Assembly: GCA_910574935.1 (NCBI GenBank)
Contig: CAJTCU010000002.1
Location: 1-64,000 of the forward strand
Origin: Oscillospiraceae bacterium
Lineage (GTDB): Bacteria > Bacillota > Clostridia > Oscillospirales > Acutalibacteraceae
Direction of reading: 5' to 3'
DNA: 64,000 nt
Position numbers and translations under genes: made by a program. How positions within the stretch are numbered: position 1 is the first letter of the stretch; every line of letters starts with the position of its first letter. The notes under the pieces were generated by a model. It saw only the letters and a program-made list of their open reading frames with translations, was not told the origin of the DNA and ran no database searches. This document shows, piece after piece, positions 51,346-60,408 of this stretch.

Positions 51346-51960
51346 CTACTTTGCCCCGCTCACCCACTCCCGCAGGGCCTCGTACCACTCCACCAGTTTC
51401 AGCTCCACCCGGTAGCCCTCTGGGTTTTCGGCCACCTCCCGCTGGTCCTGGGGCAGCTGTGCCAGGGGGTCGCCGCTGGCGGCAGGCAGACACAGGGCCG
51501 GGAACACCACGCACCACCAGTTTTGCCCCTCGCCCTCCCCCAGAGTGACCCGCAGGGCCCGGTACCGCCCGGCGGGCAGGGTAAAGCCCTGGTAGTCCTT
51601 TTCAGGAAAAGCCAGCTCTGTCACCTGGGCGTTCACCCGCTGAGAAGAGCCCTCTGCTTCCACCCTGCGACGGGCAGCGGCGGTAATGGCCTCCAGGTGG
51701 GTGCACACCTGGAAGTTGGCCTCTTCCAGGGTCTCGGCTCCCGCGCACCAGCGGTCCGCCTCGGCCAGCACCGCGTCCCGCACCTTCAGTTTTAGGGCCT
51801 GATCCTGGGGAGAGTCGGAATTGGCCACCACATGCAGCCGCAGAACGCTTTCCGGCAGCTGCTGAGAGGATGCCGCCACCCGGAACCAGCCAGCCAAAAC
51901 CGTCAATAAAAACCCGGCGGCCAAAACCCGCAGGGCTGTTTTCTTAGTGAAAATGCTCAT
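51346..51960 (-). CDS. spoIIR: stage II sporulation protein R
   Basis: 204 residues: one N-terminal membrane/signal segment, then V-L-R-L-H-V-V-A-N-S-D-S-P-Q-D-Q-A-L-K and G-E-G-Q-N-W-W-C-V-V-F-P, the two SpoIIR hallmarks. It is made in the forespore and signals across the intermembrane space to SpoIIGA to activate sigma-E. Upstream, a GTATA box and a CATACTT box about 18 bases apart loosely fit a forespore sigma promoter. It supports a spore-forming host. Confidence 0.93.
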   Translation of the reverse strand: MSIFTKKTALRVLAAGFLLTVLAGWFRVAASSQQLPESVLRLHVVANSDSPQDQALKLKVRDAVLAEADRWCAGAETLEEANFQVCTHLEAITAAARRRVEAEGSSQRVNAQVTELAFPEKDYQGFTLPAGRYRALRVTLGEGEGQNWWCVVFPALCLPAASGDPLAQLPQDQREVAENPEGYRVELKLVEWYEALREWVSGAK

Positions 51961-52133
51961 ATAGCCACGCCTCTTTCCATATTTTGGGAAAAGTATGGGT
52001 AAAAAAGGACGCGGCTATACAGCGGGTAATAAAATTGTAGATGGATTCCAAGGAAACAAGCGCCTATTGGCAAAAAATTTCCCCCATACCTGACGCAACA
52101 TATCCGCACTTTTCAGCTTCCTCCAACAATGAG

Positions 52134-52162
52134 TTGAATCTCACCGATGAATGTGCTATAAT
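52134..52162 (+). promoter_or_regulatory. promoter of the metal exporter gene
   Basis: TTGAAT (52134-52139), 17 bases, perfect TATAAT (52157-52162), 38 bases before ATG 52200. Confidence 0.7.
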
Positions 52163-52199
52163 ACAGTCTCAAATCTTTCCAAATAGAAAGGTCCTTTGT

Positions 52200-53033
52200 A
52201 TGAAAGAAATTCTCTTGGACGCCCTATTAGACGCCCTAAAAACCCTGCCTTTTCTCTTTGGCGCATACCTGTTCATTGAATTTCTAGAGCACCGCGCCAG
52301 CCATAAGCTGACCCATGCTCTCTCAAAAATGGGTCCTCTGGGGCCTGTGGGCGGGGCGGTACTGGGCTGTGTACCCCAATGCGGCTTTTCGGTAGCCGCC
52401 GCCAATTTCTACGCTGGGCGGCTGATCAGCCCCGGCACGCTGCTGGCTGTATTCTTGGCCACCTCCGACGAAGCGCTTCCCATCCTTCTCAGCCGGCCTG
52501 GGTCCATGGGCAGCCTGGGCCGGCTTTTGGCCGTCAAGCTTGTTGCCGCCGGATGCTTTGGCCTACTAACCGACTTTCTTCTGAACCGCCGCGACCCAGA
52601 GGGAGCGGGCTTACACGATTTGTGCCAAAACTGCGGCTGCAAGGAAAAGGGGCTGCTGCGGCCCGCTTTGATTCACACAGGAAAGATCTTTCTATTCCTG
52701 TTCCTGGTGAACCTAGCTCTGAACAGCGCTATTTCCCTGGTGGGTGAGGAGAATATTTCCCGGCTTCTGCTCACCGGCAGCGTATTCCAGCCCTTGCTGG
52801 CAGCCCTCATCGGCTTTATTCCAAACTGCGCCGCCTCCATCATCTTAACCGAGCTGTACCTGGGGGGCTCCCTCAGCTTTGGCGCGGCGGTGGCTGGGCT
52901 GTGCACCGGGGCCGGACTGGGACTGGCGGTTCTGTTCCGGGTCAACCAAAACACCAAAGAAAATTTTGTACTGGCCGGTCTCCTTTATGTGGCCGCTGTG
53001 GTCACTGGCTGCCTGTGCCAAGTACTTTTCTAA
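52200..53033 (+). CDS. putative 10TM heavy-metal/arsenic efflux protein (ArsP_2 type)
   Basis: 277 residues, strongly hydrophobic with two similar halves. The paired motifs G-C-V-P-Q-C-G-F-S-V-A and G-F-I-P-N-C-A-A-S-I-I mark the family known as ArsP_2 or 'putative manganese transporter'. A Cys cluster (C-Q-N-C-G-C) lies in the central loop. The paired Cys motifs suggest soft-metal handling; the substrate is unproven. The ATG follows AAAGG and a good promoter. Confidence 0.82.
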   Translation: MKEILLDALLDALKTLPFLFGAYLFIEFLEHRASHKLTHALSKMGPLGPVGGAVLGCVPQCGFSVAAANFYAGRLISPGTLLAVFLATSDEALPILLSRPGSMGSLGRLLAVKLVAAGCFGLLTDFLLNRRDPEGAGLHDLCQNCGCKEKGLLRPALIHTGKIFLFLFLVNLALNSAISLVGEENISRLLLTGSVFQPLLAALIGFIPNCAASIILTELYLGGSLSFGAAVAGLCTGAGLGLAVLFRVNQNTKENFVLAGLLYVAAVVTGCLCQVLF

Positions 53034-53095
53034 AAAGTACCGCACTTTTCTAAAAAGTACCGCACTTTTCTAAAAAGCACCGCACTTTTCTAAAG
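53024..53095. repeat. 20-bp tandem repeats of small hairpins
   Basis: Copies of ACTTTTCTAAAAAGTACCGC start at 53024, 53044 and 53064, with a shortened fourth at 53084. Each contains the dyad ACTTTT-CTA-AAAAGT. They begin inside the exporter's last codons and end inside the ispE stop region. They may act as stacked terminators between convergent genes. Confidence 0.85.
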
Positions 53096-53947
53096 CACTA
53101 CCCCCTGGTTGGTAGGCCGCACCAGGAACACCCTGCCCTGGCCCTCCAGCTGCTTCATAGCCCAGCGGGCCTGCTGCTCCCCCTCAAAAATACCGTACAC
53201 CCCCGACCCGCTGCCAGTCATCATGGCCCCCAGGGCCCCGGCCTCGGTCATGGCCCGCTTCAGCGCCCGCACTGGAGCCAGCCGGATCGTCTCGTCAAAT
53301 CGGTTTCCCACACACCGGGCAATGCGCCGCAGGTTGCCCACCGCTAGGGCCTCCAGCATTTTCGGGGTGGCCTGGGTGCTGGAAAGAGGATACTGGTCCA
53401 GCAACGAATAGGCCCGGGGGGTGCTCATACCCGTGGGGGGCTTGCACACCACCAGCCAGCACTGGGGCATTTGGGGCACAGCCTCCACCTGGGTGCCAAT
53501 GCCTGTGCACCGGGCCGCGCCCCCCACCACGCAAAAGGGCACGTCCGAACCCACCCGGGCGCCCAGCTCCATGAGCTTTTCCACCTTCAGGTTGGCGGAG
53601 AACATGTAATTCAGTCCCCACAGCACCGCCGCCGCATCGGCGCTACCGCCCCCCATGCCCGACCGGGCGGGGATATGCTTGCGGATAAAGATATAGACCC
53701 CCTGGTCTCCCAGGCCCTGATCCTCTAAGAAAAATTTCGCGGCCCGAAAGGCCGTATTTTTAGTGTCTACCGGCAGGCTCTCCCGGCTGCACTGCAAGTG
53801 CACCCCTGGCTCATGGCTGCGCTGAATTTCCAGCTCATCCCACACCGTTACACTCTGCATTACGGTATCCAGCAGGTGGAAGCCATCCTCCCGGCGGCCA
53901 GTCACATCTAAAGTTAGGTTGATTTTACCAAACGCTTTTACTTTCAT
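53090..53947 (-). CDS. ispE: 4-diphosphocytidyl-2-C-methylerythritol kinase
   Basis: 285 residues, GHMP kinase fold. K-A-F-G-K-I-N-L-T-L-D-V at the N-terminus, the ATP loop P-A-R-S-G-M-G-G-G-S-A-D-A-A and G-A-M-M-T-G-S-G-S-G-V-Y-G near the C-terminus. It is the fourth step of the MEP isoprenoid pathway. AAGGAATG precedes the ATG. Its last codons overlap the repeat array. Confidence 0.94.
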   Translation of the reverse strand: MKVKAFGKINLTLDVTGRREDGFHLLDTVMQSVTVWDELEIQRSHEPGVHLQCSRESLPVDTKNTAFRAAKFFLEDQGLGDQGVYIFIRKHIPARSGMGGGSADAAAVLWGLNYMFSANLKVEKLMELGARVGSDVPFCVVGGAARCTGIGTQVEAVPQMPQCWLVVCKPPTGMSTPRAYSLLDQYPLSSTQATPKMLEALAVGNLRRIARCVGNRFDETIRLAPVRALKRAMTEAGALGAMMTGSGSGVYGIFEGEQQARWAMKQLEGQGRVFLVRPTNQGVVL

Positions 53948-54354
53948 CTTCTATCACATTCCTTGCGCCCCGGGGCTAAGGCCAGGGCGGGCAGATTTTT
54001 TCTTTTAAAACTAAGCAACGAGCCAAAGTGGACCATATTGCGCAGTCCAGGGGCGGGGAGGACCATTGCTCCGACTCCGCAGTACAGGCCTTTGGCAGAA
54101 TATGGGATGGAGGTCTCGCCTGCCGATGAAACCGACCGGACCCACCCCCTGCTGGGGGGCACCGCTGGGACCGCCCCCCTGCCGTCCTATCGAAATGGGC
54201 GACCTTTGCATAGGGAGGCCATCATACGCATAACCACCCGCAGGGCAATGGACCGATCCAAGAAACCCTCCATATTTGGGGCCAGAAAGCTCACTCATGG
54301 GTTGGTGCTCTTGGGCATTCCACTACACAAAGCGCCCCATTTCCATGTTTACCC
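53948..54354. other. intergenic stretch
   Basis: About 400 GC-rich bases between ispE and the DUF362 gene, both on the minus strand. Frames are open by composition only. I see no gene, clear hairpin or promoter. Confidence 0.4.
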
Positions 54355-55488
54355 TCACAGCTTTAGTATTGCCAGACGGCGCAGCTTCACCACATGCTTT
54401 GGGCACATCTCATGGCAGCAGAAACAGCGAATACAATTTTTATAGTCAATACGGGCCCTGCCCCCTGTCAGGGCAATGGTATGCTGGGGGCAGCTCTCGG
54501 CACATTTCCCGCAGCCCACACAGCGTTTTTGGTCGATCTTTGGATACGGGGTCGCGAACTTTTTCGCCGCTGGCCGCAAAAATCCTGGCAACCGGTCGAT
54601 AAAGTCCGTGCTGCTGGCCTGGGCGGGCTTAAAATCTGCCGCGATATGCCCTTCTATAGCCTCCCCCAAAGCTTCCACTTCATCCAGGCGGCAGGGTCCC
54701 AGCCCTCGCTGGGCCGCCAAGCGCAACACATCCAGGTCCTCTGGGTTCATACCGGCCACAGCTGCCCCCACTACGTCGGCGGCATAGGGACTGTTTGAGG
54801 CAATGAACACCCCCAGGTCCCGGCGCTGGCCCCCAGTGGGGCCGTTGCCCTCCATTGCCCATATACCGTCCATCAGGCAGAGATCCGGTTTCAAAAAGGC
54901 GCACAGGTCTACCAGCATCTCACAAAAATTCTCTTTTTCCGGGAACCTGGCGTGAAGCTCTGGCTTTTGCAGCCCCGGCACCGCGCCAAACAGGTTCTTT
55001 ACCCCGCCAGAGTATTTTACCATGCCGTGGGTCTTGAGCTTGGGCAGGTCAATGAGAAAGTCCCGATCCAAAAGCGGCTCTATAATATTGGCCTGGCGGC
55101 ATCTCTTGCCCTCTGGCAAGTGCACCGGCCGGTATTTGCACTGGGTATACAGTTCCACGCCCGTCTCCTCGGCCATCCGCTGATAGCCGCAGGCCCTATA
55201 CACCGCTTTCATCACGGCGGGTGTGTAGGGCCCCCCTGGGCTTTCCGCCACTAGAGCCCGGGCCCCGGTTTGCAGCACACAGCGGCCCACTGCCGCTGTA
55301 AACGCCGGGTGGGTAATAATGGCTTCCTCCGGCTTAGACGCCAGAATCAGGTTTGGCTTCAGCACCACAGTCATGCCGGGGCGCAGCCTATCATACACTG
55401 AAAACTCCTGGAATGCCCGGTCCACCAGGGCTTTCAGCTCCTGGGGGTCATAGGCTTTACAGCCCAGCAGCAACGCCCGCTCTCTCAT
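54355..55488 (-). CDS. DUF362 protein with two 4Fe-4S clusters
   Basis: 377 residues. The DUF362 part covers residues 1-290 (V-V-L-K-P-N-L-I near 45, L-I-D-L-P-K-L-K-T-H-G near 145, M-D-G-I-W-A-M-E-G-N-G-P near 205). A ferredoxin tail follows with two CxxCxxCxxxCP sets (C-V-G-C-G-K-C-A-E-S-C-P and C-I-R-C-F-C-C-H-E-M-C-P). The function is unknown; redox or metal-related roles are discussed for the family. It overlaps the aminotransferase stop (ATGA), in one operon. Confidence 0.85.
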   Translation of the reverse strand: MRERALLLGCKAYDPQELKALVDRAFQEFSVYDRLRPGMTVVLKPNLILASKPEEAIITHPAFTAAVGRCVLQTGARALVAESPGGPYTPAVMKAVYRACGYQRMAEETGVELYTQCKYRPVHLPEGKRCRQANIIEPLLDRDFLIDLPKLKTHGMVKYSGGVKNLFGAVPGLQKPELHARFPEKENFCEMLVDLCAFLKPDLCLMDGIWAMEGNGPTGGQRRDLGVFIASNSPYAADVVGAAVAGMNPEDLDVLRLAAQRGLGPCRLDEVEALGEAIEGHIAADFKPAQASSTDFIDRLPGFLRPAAKKFATPYPKIDQKRCVGCGKCAESCPQHTIALTGGRARIDYKNCIRCFCCHEMCPKHVVKLRRLAILKL

Positions 55489-56654
55489 AATTCAACCAGG
55501 AAAGCCCGGATGCGCTCTAGCGCCTCGGTAATGTGTTTGATGGAATATGAGTAGGAGATGCGCACAAATCCCTCGCCGCTGGCTCCAAAAGCATCTCCGG
55601 GCACCACGGCCACCTTTTTGCCATAGATCAGCTTCTCACTAAACTCCATAGACGTCAGCCCCGTGCTGCGCACCGAAGGAAATACATAGAACGCGCCCTC
55701 GGGCTCAAAACAATGCAGACCCATGTCGTTCAGGGCGTCCACCATCAGCCGCCGGCGCATATCGTACTGGCCCCGCATATACTGAATGTCCTCGTCGCCG
55801 TTTTTCAAAGCCTCAATGGCCGCAAACTGGCTGGTGGTAGGGGCGCTCATTATGGCGAACTGGTGCAGCTTGGTCATCACAGAAATCAGTTCCGTGGGCC
55901 CTGCCGCATAGCCCAGCCGCCAGCCGGTCATGGAATGCGCCTTGGAAAATCCGTTCACCACCACTGTGCGCTCCCACATACCGGGCAGGCTGGCAAAGGA
56001 CACGTGTCCCTCTTCTGTATAGGTAAGGGCAGCGTAAATCTCGTCAGACATAACCATCAGGTTATGCCGTTCCACCACCCGGGCAATGGCTTCCAGGTCC
56101 TCCCGGCCCATCACCGCTCCGGTGGGGTTGTTGGGGTAGGGTAGAATCAGCAGTTTGGTTCTTTCAGTAATCTTTTCTTCCAGCTGCTCCGCTGTCAGCT
56201 TAAAGCCGTTCTCGGCCCGGGTCTCAATAATCACTGGCTCGCCCCCGGCCATTTGGGTAATGGGCACATAGCACACAAAGCTGGGCTCGGGAATCAGCAC
56301 CTGGTCGCCGGGGTTAATCAGGCTGCGCACACACAGGTCAATGGCCTCGGAGCCCCCCACTGTAATAAGCACCTGCTTTTCCGGCTGATACTCCAGCCCG
56401 TAGTGACGCAGGAGAAACTTGGCCACCTCTTCCCGCAGAGACATAAAGCCCCGGTTAGGGGTATAGCGGGTGCGGCCCTTTTCCAGGCTGGCAATGCCCG
56501 CCTCTCGAATGTGCCAGGGGGTGTGAAAGTCCGGCTCACCCACAGACAAAGAGATCACATTGTCCATCTCGCTGGCAATATCGAAAAAGCGGCGGATCCC
56601 AGAGGGCTTGATCTGCTTGGCCATTGTATTCAACAATTTATCATAATCAATCAC
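55485..56654 (-). CDS. class I aminotransferase (PatA/AspC-like)
   Basis: 389 residues, PLP fold type I. Landmarks are S-V-G-E-P-D-F-H-T-P, the Y-P-N-N-P-T-G motif and the PLP lysine in V-V-N-G-F-S-K-A-H-S-M-T-G-W-R. GTG 56654 is chosen: it overlaps the end of the regulator gene in GTGATTGA and has GGGAG upstream. Coupling to an Lrp-type regulator suggests amino-acid responsive expression. The substrate (aspartate or a broad set) is not resolvable by eye. Confidence 0.9.
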   Translation of the reverse strand: MIDYDKLLNTMAKQIKPSGIRRFFDIASEMDNVISLSVGEPDFHTPWHIREAGIASLEKGRTRYTPNRGFMSLREEVAKFLLRHYGLEYQPEKQVLITVGGSEAIDLCVRSLINPGDQVLIPEPSFVCYVPITQMAGGEPVIIETRAENGFKLTAEQLEEKITERTKLLILPYPNNPTGAVMGREDLEAIARVVERHNLMVMSDEIYAALTYTEEGHVSFASLPGMWERTVVVNGFSKAHSMTGWRLGYAAGPTELISVMTKLHQFAIMSAPTTSQFAAIEALKNGDEDIQYMRGQYDMRRRLMVDALNDMGLHCFEPEGAFYVFPSVRSTGLTSMEFSEKLIYGKKVAVVPGDAFGASGEGFVRISYSYSIKHITEALERIRAFLVEL

Positions 56655-57141
56655 AAAGGTTGCTCCCTCTCTCGTCAATTTCCTCATAATCGCTGTTAAA
56701 GACCACGCCGCCGTCCTTATATTTGGTCAGTAGGAAGTGGGTGGCGGTGGACAGTACGCCATCAATGGTAGAGAGCCTTTTTGCAACGAACATAGCCACA
56801 TCCTGCATGGTACGCCCGGTCACCGTTACAGCCAGATCATAGCCGCCGGACATGAGATAGACGCTTTTCACCTCGGGAAAGTTCATGACTCGGCCGGCAA
56901 TCTCGTCAAAGCCCGTGTCCTTTTGGGGAGAGACCCGAAGCTCTATAAGGGCCGTGGCCTTTTGGGTTTCGGCACGTTCCCAGTTAATCAAGGCGTGGTA
57001 GCCCTTAATCACCCCGTCCCGCTCATAGGCGGCAATGGCCTTTGCCACATCCTCTTCCTTTTCATTCAGCATCACCGCCAGCTGTTTTGCGGTTAGCTTT
57101 GCCTCGTCCTGCAAAAGCTCTAATAATTGCTCCATTGCCAT
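56647..57141 (-). CDS. Lrp/AsnC-family regulator
   Basis: 164 residues: N-terminal winged HTH (L-T-A-K-Q-L-A-V-M-L-N-E-K-E-E-D-V-A-K-A-I) and a C-terminal RAM/ligand domain (V-K-S-V-Y-L-M-S-G-G-Y-D-L-A-V-T-V). ATG 57141 follows GAGGAG at 12 bases; 57135 is an alternative. Overlaps the aminotransferase start by eight bases and probably controls that operon. Confidence 0.9.
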   Translation of the reverse strand: MAMEQLLELLQDEAKLTAKQLAVMLNEKEEDVAKAIAAYERDGVIKGYHALINWERAETQKATALIELRVSPQKDTGFDEIAGRVMNFPEVKSVYLMSGGYDLAVTVTGRTMQDVAMFVAKRLSTIDGVLSTATHFLLTKYKDGGVVFNSDYEEIDERGSNLCD

Positions 57142-57191
57142 CTTTCCAGCGCTCCTCTCAGTATGCAAGATTTTTTAGGACTATTCCCAAA

Positions 57192-57695
57192 TCACTCTAG
57201 CTCATTATATACAAAATGCACGAGTTCCTTTTTCTCTAAATTCCCCAGAAGCTGGGGTGGATAAATTTTCACTGTCCCCTGCCGGATCGCTTCCACCGGT
57301 ACCCAATAAAAGCCCAGGTCCGTCCGCTGTCCACCCACTTCATCCCAGCCAAAACGCGGGCCCTCCCAGGGCTCTATCCCTGGCAGCTCCGCCCGGTAGT
57401 AGAGTCCGATCTGCTGGCAAGGCTTGCCCCACAGAAAACGGATCTCCCCCACCGCAGCCAACGAGCCCACTTGTAACTTTAGCCCCAGTTCCTCCTGGAA
57501 CTCCCTGGTCAGGGCCTGGGCCCCGGTCTCACCAAACGCCACATGGCCCCCTATAAAGGCAAAACCGTCGTCATCCTCCGGCTTTTGCAATAAGAGCTTA
57601 CCATCTTTTATTACAATAGCCGCTACCCGGTAGGAAAATTTCCACTCTGCCGTATCAAACAAAATATCCAAATTTCCCACCTTCTTTTTGTGCAA
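57192..57695 (-). CDS. Nudix hydrolase
   Basis: 167 residues with a complete Nudix box, G-G-H-V-A-F-G-E-T-G-A-Q-A-L-T-R-E-F, continuing Q-E-E-L-G-L (G-x5-E-x7-REx2EExG). It hydrolyses a nucleoside diphosphate linked to another group; the substrate is not determinable. It lies seven bases after the PHP-family gene stop. Confidence 0.9.
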   Translation of the reverse strand: MHKKKVGNLDILFDTAEWKFSYRVAAIVIKDGKLLLQKPEDDDGFAFIGGHVAFGETGAQALTREFQEELGLKLQVGSLAAVGEIRFLWGKPCQQIGLYYRAELPGIEPWEGPRFGWDEVGGQRTDLGFYWVPVEAIRQGTVKIYPPQLLGNLEKKELVHFVYNELE

Positions 57696-57702
57696 TATTT
57701 TG

Positions 57703-58512
57703 TTACGCTAAGGGCAGCTGGACAGGCTTTCTCTGTTCATATACCGTGAATTCTGTAAACCCAGCCTCTTTCAACAGCTCCATGCACGGGTCGATGCCTT
57801 TCCCCAGGTCTGCGGTCTGGTGGGCGTCTGAGCCCAGCGTCACCAGCCGCCCACCCAGCGCATGGTAACGGCGCAGCAGGGCCAGGCTGGGCATGGTCTC
57901 CCCTAGTTTTTGCCGCAAACCGGAAGTGTTAAGCTCTAAGGCTATCTCTTTTTCCACCAGGGCAGCCAAAATTTCGTCAATCTTTCCCTGATGCTGGGCC
58001 AAGTCCACAGAAACGCCCTGCTCCCCTTGGATGTACCGCAAGGGATAGGTCAGGTGGCCAAGAGCGTCAAAACTCCCCCAGTCTATCATTTCCAGCAGTT
58101 CTTCCCAATACGCATTTAGTTTTTGGGCAATCTGCCCATCACTCATTTTAGTGTAATCTATATAATAAAAGTCTTTTTCATCAGCAAGATTGTGCAAAGA
58201 TCCAATCACAAAGTCATAAGGAAAACGATTCACCACTTCTTCCGCAGCGGTTAAGTCCTGCAAAGGCTGGCCCAGCTCGACTCCCCGCAGCAGCCGTATC
58301 TCCCCTGTTTCCAGCTTTTCCATGGCCTGCCAGGCCTGTTCGGTCCGCTGCCGGTACGTCTCCCAATATTCGTGGCATTCGCAGTGGTCTGTCAGCGTAT
58401 AGGCATACAAACCCAAATGAACCGCTTGCGCGGCCATCTCCCCAGGGGTATTCTTCCCGTCTGGAGAACAGATAGAGTGGGTGTGGCAGTCGCTGGCATA
58501 TTTGTGCTCCAT
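57703..58512 (-). CDS. PHP-domain phosphatase (histidinol-phosphatase HisJ-like)
   Basis: 269 residues. Metal motifs are D-C-H-T-H-S-I-C-S-P at the N-terminus, T-D-H-C-E-C-H, G-S-L-H-N-L and the terminal L-G-S-D-A-H-Q-T-A-D-L-G. The layout is that of HisJ-type histidinol-phosphate phosphatases, but no other his gene is near. AAGGGG precedes the ATG. Confidence 0.85.
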   Translation of the reverse strand: MEHKYASDCHTHSICSPDGKNTPGEMAAQAVHLGLYAYTLTDHCECHEYWETYRQRTEQAWQAMEKLETGEIRLLRGVELGQPLQDLTAAEEVVNRFPYDFVIGSLHNLADEKDFYYIDYTKMSDGQIAQKLNAYWEELLEMIDWGSFDALGHLTYPLRYIQGEQGVSVDLAQHQGKIDEILAALVEKEIALELNTSGLRQKLGETMPSLALLRRYHALGGRLVTLGSDAHQTADLGKGIDPCMELLKEAGFTEFTVYEQRKPVQLPLA

Positions 58513-58720
58513 ATCTGTAGCCCCTTCTATGTTGATTTCAAATGACTCGCAAGTAGATTGCCTGGAACGTTTACTCTCTACATTCTTTGCCGTATCTCTT
58601 ATTATACCACAATTTGCCGGAAAATGGAAGCCAAATATTACAAAGACATTACAAAATCCTACGCTATTTCTTGGCCTCTATCTTTTTACCTCTTTGCCGT
58701 TGGCCGTTATCGCCATACGG

Positions 58721-58748
58721 AAAGGCGGCAGATTCCTCCGCCGCCTTT
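58721..58748. terminator. hairpin after glgA
   Basis: AAAGGCGGC pairs with GCCGCCTTT around ten bases, 40 bases past the glgA stop. T-rich sequence lies on the + side; on the minus side the follow-on is short, so efficiency is uncertain. The rest of the 275-base gap holds nothing obvious. Confidence 0.6.
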
Positions 58749-58787
58749 CTATTATTTATGAAATTACCCTCATAGTTTTGAAAAAAC

Positions 58788-60215
58788 TTAGTTCTCTAAA
58801 ATCTGCTTATAAAGCCGAATGTACTCATTCGCTGACTTTGTCCAGCTGTTGTCGCAGCTCATTGCTCTGTCAACCAAAATGCCCCAGCCTTCTTTATCAG
58901 AGTTATAGGCATAAATAGCCCTGTGCAGACTGTGCAGCATATCGCCCGCATTATAGGTCATAAAGGTAAAGCCGTTGCCCTCGCCATCTCCACTATCAGT
59001 GATAGAGTCTTTCAAGCCGCCCGTCTCCCGTACCACGGGAATGGTACCATAACGAAGAGCGATCATCTGGGAAAGCCCGCAAGGCTCCGACTTACTGGGC
59101 ATTAAGAAAATGTCCGCGCCCGCGTAAATCTTCCGGGAAAGTTCAGGCACAAAGCCCAGGCACAGCACAAACCGGCCAGGGTACTTTTCTTGCATCCACT
59201 TGAAGTAGTTTTCATACTCCAGGTCTCCGCTGCCCAAAATCACGATCTGGGCGTTGGAGTACTGCATCACATTGTCCACCGCATCCTTCACCAGGTCCAG
59301 GCCCTTGTGTGAAACCAGCCGGGTGACCATGCCGATAACCGGCACGTCTGGGTCTACCTCGATGCACAGCCGCTCCTGCAACTTCTGCTTATTGACCGCT
59401 TTCCCAGACTTATCCGCCTGGGTATAATTGGCATAAAGGTTCGGGTCCGTCTCTGGGTCATAGTTTACGGTATCAATCCCGTTGAGAATCCCCGAAAGCT
59501 TCCAAGAACGCTCCCGCAGAATGGGGTCCAGCTTATGAGAGAACCAGGAGTCCAGAATCTCCTGGGCATAGGTGGGGCTAACAGTAGAGACCCAGTTGGC
59601 ACATTCAATCGCGCCCTTCATCAGGTTCACATCCCGATTAAACTCCAGCAGCTGGCTCTCATGCACAGGGATACCAAACACATCCTCCAGAATATCCTTA
59701 CCATACTGGCCCTGATACTGGATATTGTGGATGGTAAACAATGTTTTAATACCAGCGTACCACTCATTGTTGGCATAAAATAGCCGGTAATATACTGGCA
59801 CTAGGGCAGTCTGCCAATCGTTGGCATGGATAATGTCCGGTTTGTAGTCTATGTAGGGCAGCATCTCCAAAATAGCCCGAGAGAAGAAAGCAAAGCGCTC
59901 CGCGTCATCAAAATGGCCATACAGGCCGCCGCGCTTGAAGTAGTACTGGTTGTCAATCAGATAGTAGGTCACATTGCCCACCTTAGCCTCGAAAATGCCA
60001 CAGTACTGCCTCCGCCAGGCCACCGGTACGCTAATGCTCGTGATAAACTTCATCTTATCCCGCAGTTCCTGGGGCACATTGTCATACAGGGGAATTACAA
60101 TGCGGCATCCCACCATGCGAGCCCGCAAAGCCTGGGGCAAAGATCCCGCCACGTCCGCCAAACCGCCTGTAGCGGAAAAGGGTAGGGCTTCACTGGCACA
60201 ATATAAAATTTTCAT
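58788..60215 (-). CDS. glgA: glycogen synthase
   Basis: 475 residues, GT5 fold. The N-terminal loop reads S-A-T-G-G-L-A-D-V-A-G-S-L-P, so the lysine of the classical K-T-G-G-L is replaced by alanine, a variant I have seen in Clostridia. The C-terminal acceptor part has S-K-S-E-P-C-G-L-S-Q-M and G-G-L-K-D-S-I. Transfers glucose from ADP-glucose to glycogen. Last gene of the glgB-C-D-A cluster. Confidence 0.94.
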   Translation of the reverse strand: MKILYCASEALPFSATGGLADVAGSLPQALRARMVGCRIVIPLYDNVPQELRDKMKFITSISVPVAWRRQYCGIFEAKVGNVTYYLIDNQYYFKRGGLYGHFDDAERFAFFSRAILEMLPYIDYKPDIIHANDWQTALVPVYYRLFYANNEWYAGIKTLFTIHNIQYQGQYGKDILEDVFGIPVHESQLLEFNRDVNLMKGAIECANWVSTVSPTYAQEILDSWFSHKLDPILRERSWKLSGILNGIDTVNYDPETDPNLYANYTQADKSGKAVNKQKLQERLCIEVDPDVPVIGMVTRLVSHKGLDLVKDAVDNVMQYSNAQIVILGSGDLEYENYFKWMQEKYPGRFVLCLGFVPELSRKIYAGADIFLMPSKSEPCGLSQMIALRYGTIPVVRETGGLKDSITDSGDGEGNGFTFMTYNAGDMLHSLHRAIYAYNSDKEGWGILVDRAMSCDNSWTKSANEYIRLYKQILEN

Positions 60216-60408
60216 AGGATGATTTTCCTTTCCGGTCTTCTGTGTTTTTAAATATAATACAGAATGGTCTTTCCAGCCGGTTTGGCCGGGTCAAAAAACA
60301 CACATTCTATGCACCCATTTTCCCTTACAGCGAGACATGGAAACAGTCCTCCAAGCCCCGCCCGGGACGAAAGGTCCCCCAGGCCCACGCAAGCTTTCGC
60401 GGCCTTTG

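Noticed and set aside
53024-53095. CRISPR array
   Set aside because: Units are contiguous without spacers and there are no cas genes in the window.
53963-54445. 160-aa + strand ORF after ispE
   Set aside because: No start signal, overlaps the DUF362 gene end in antisense, composition only.
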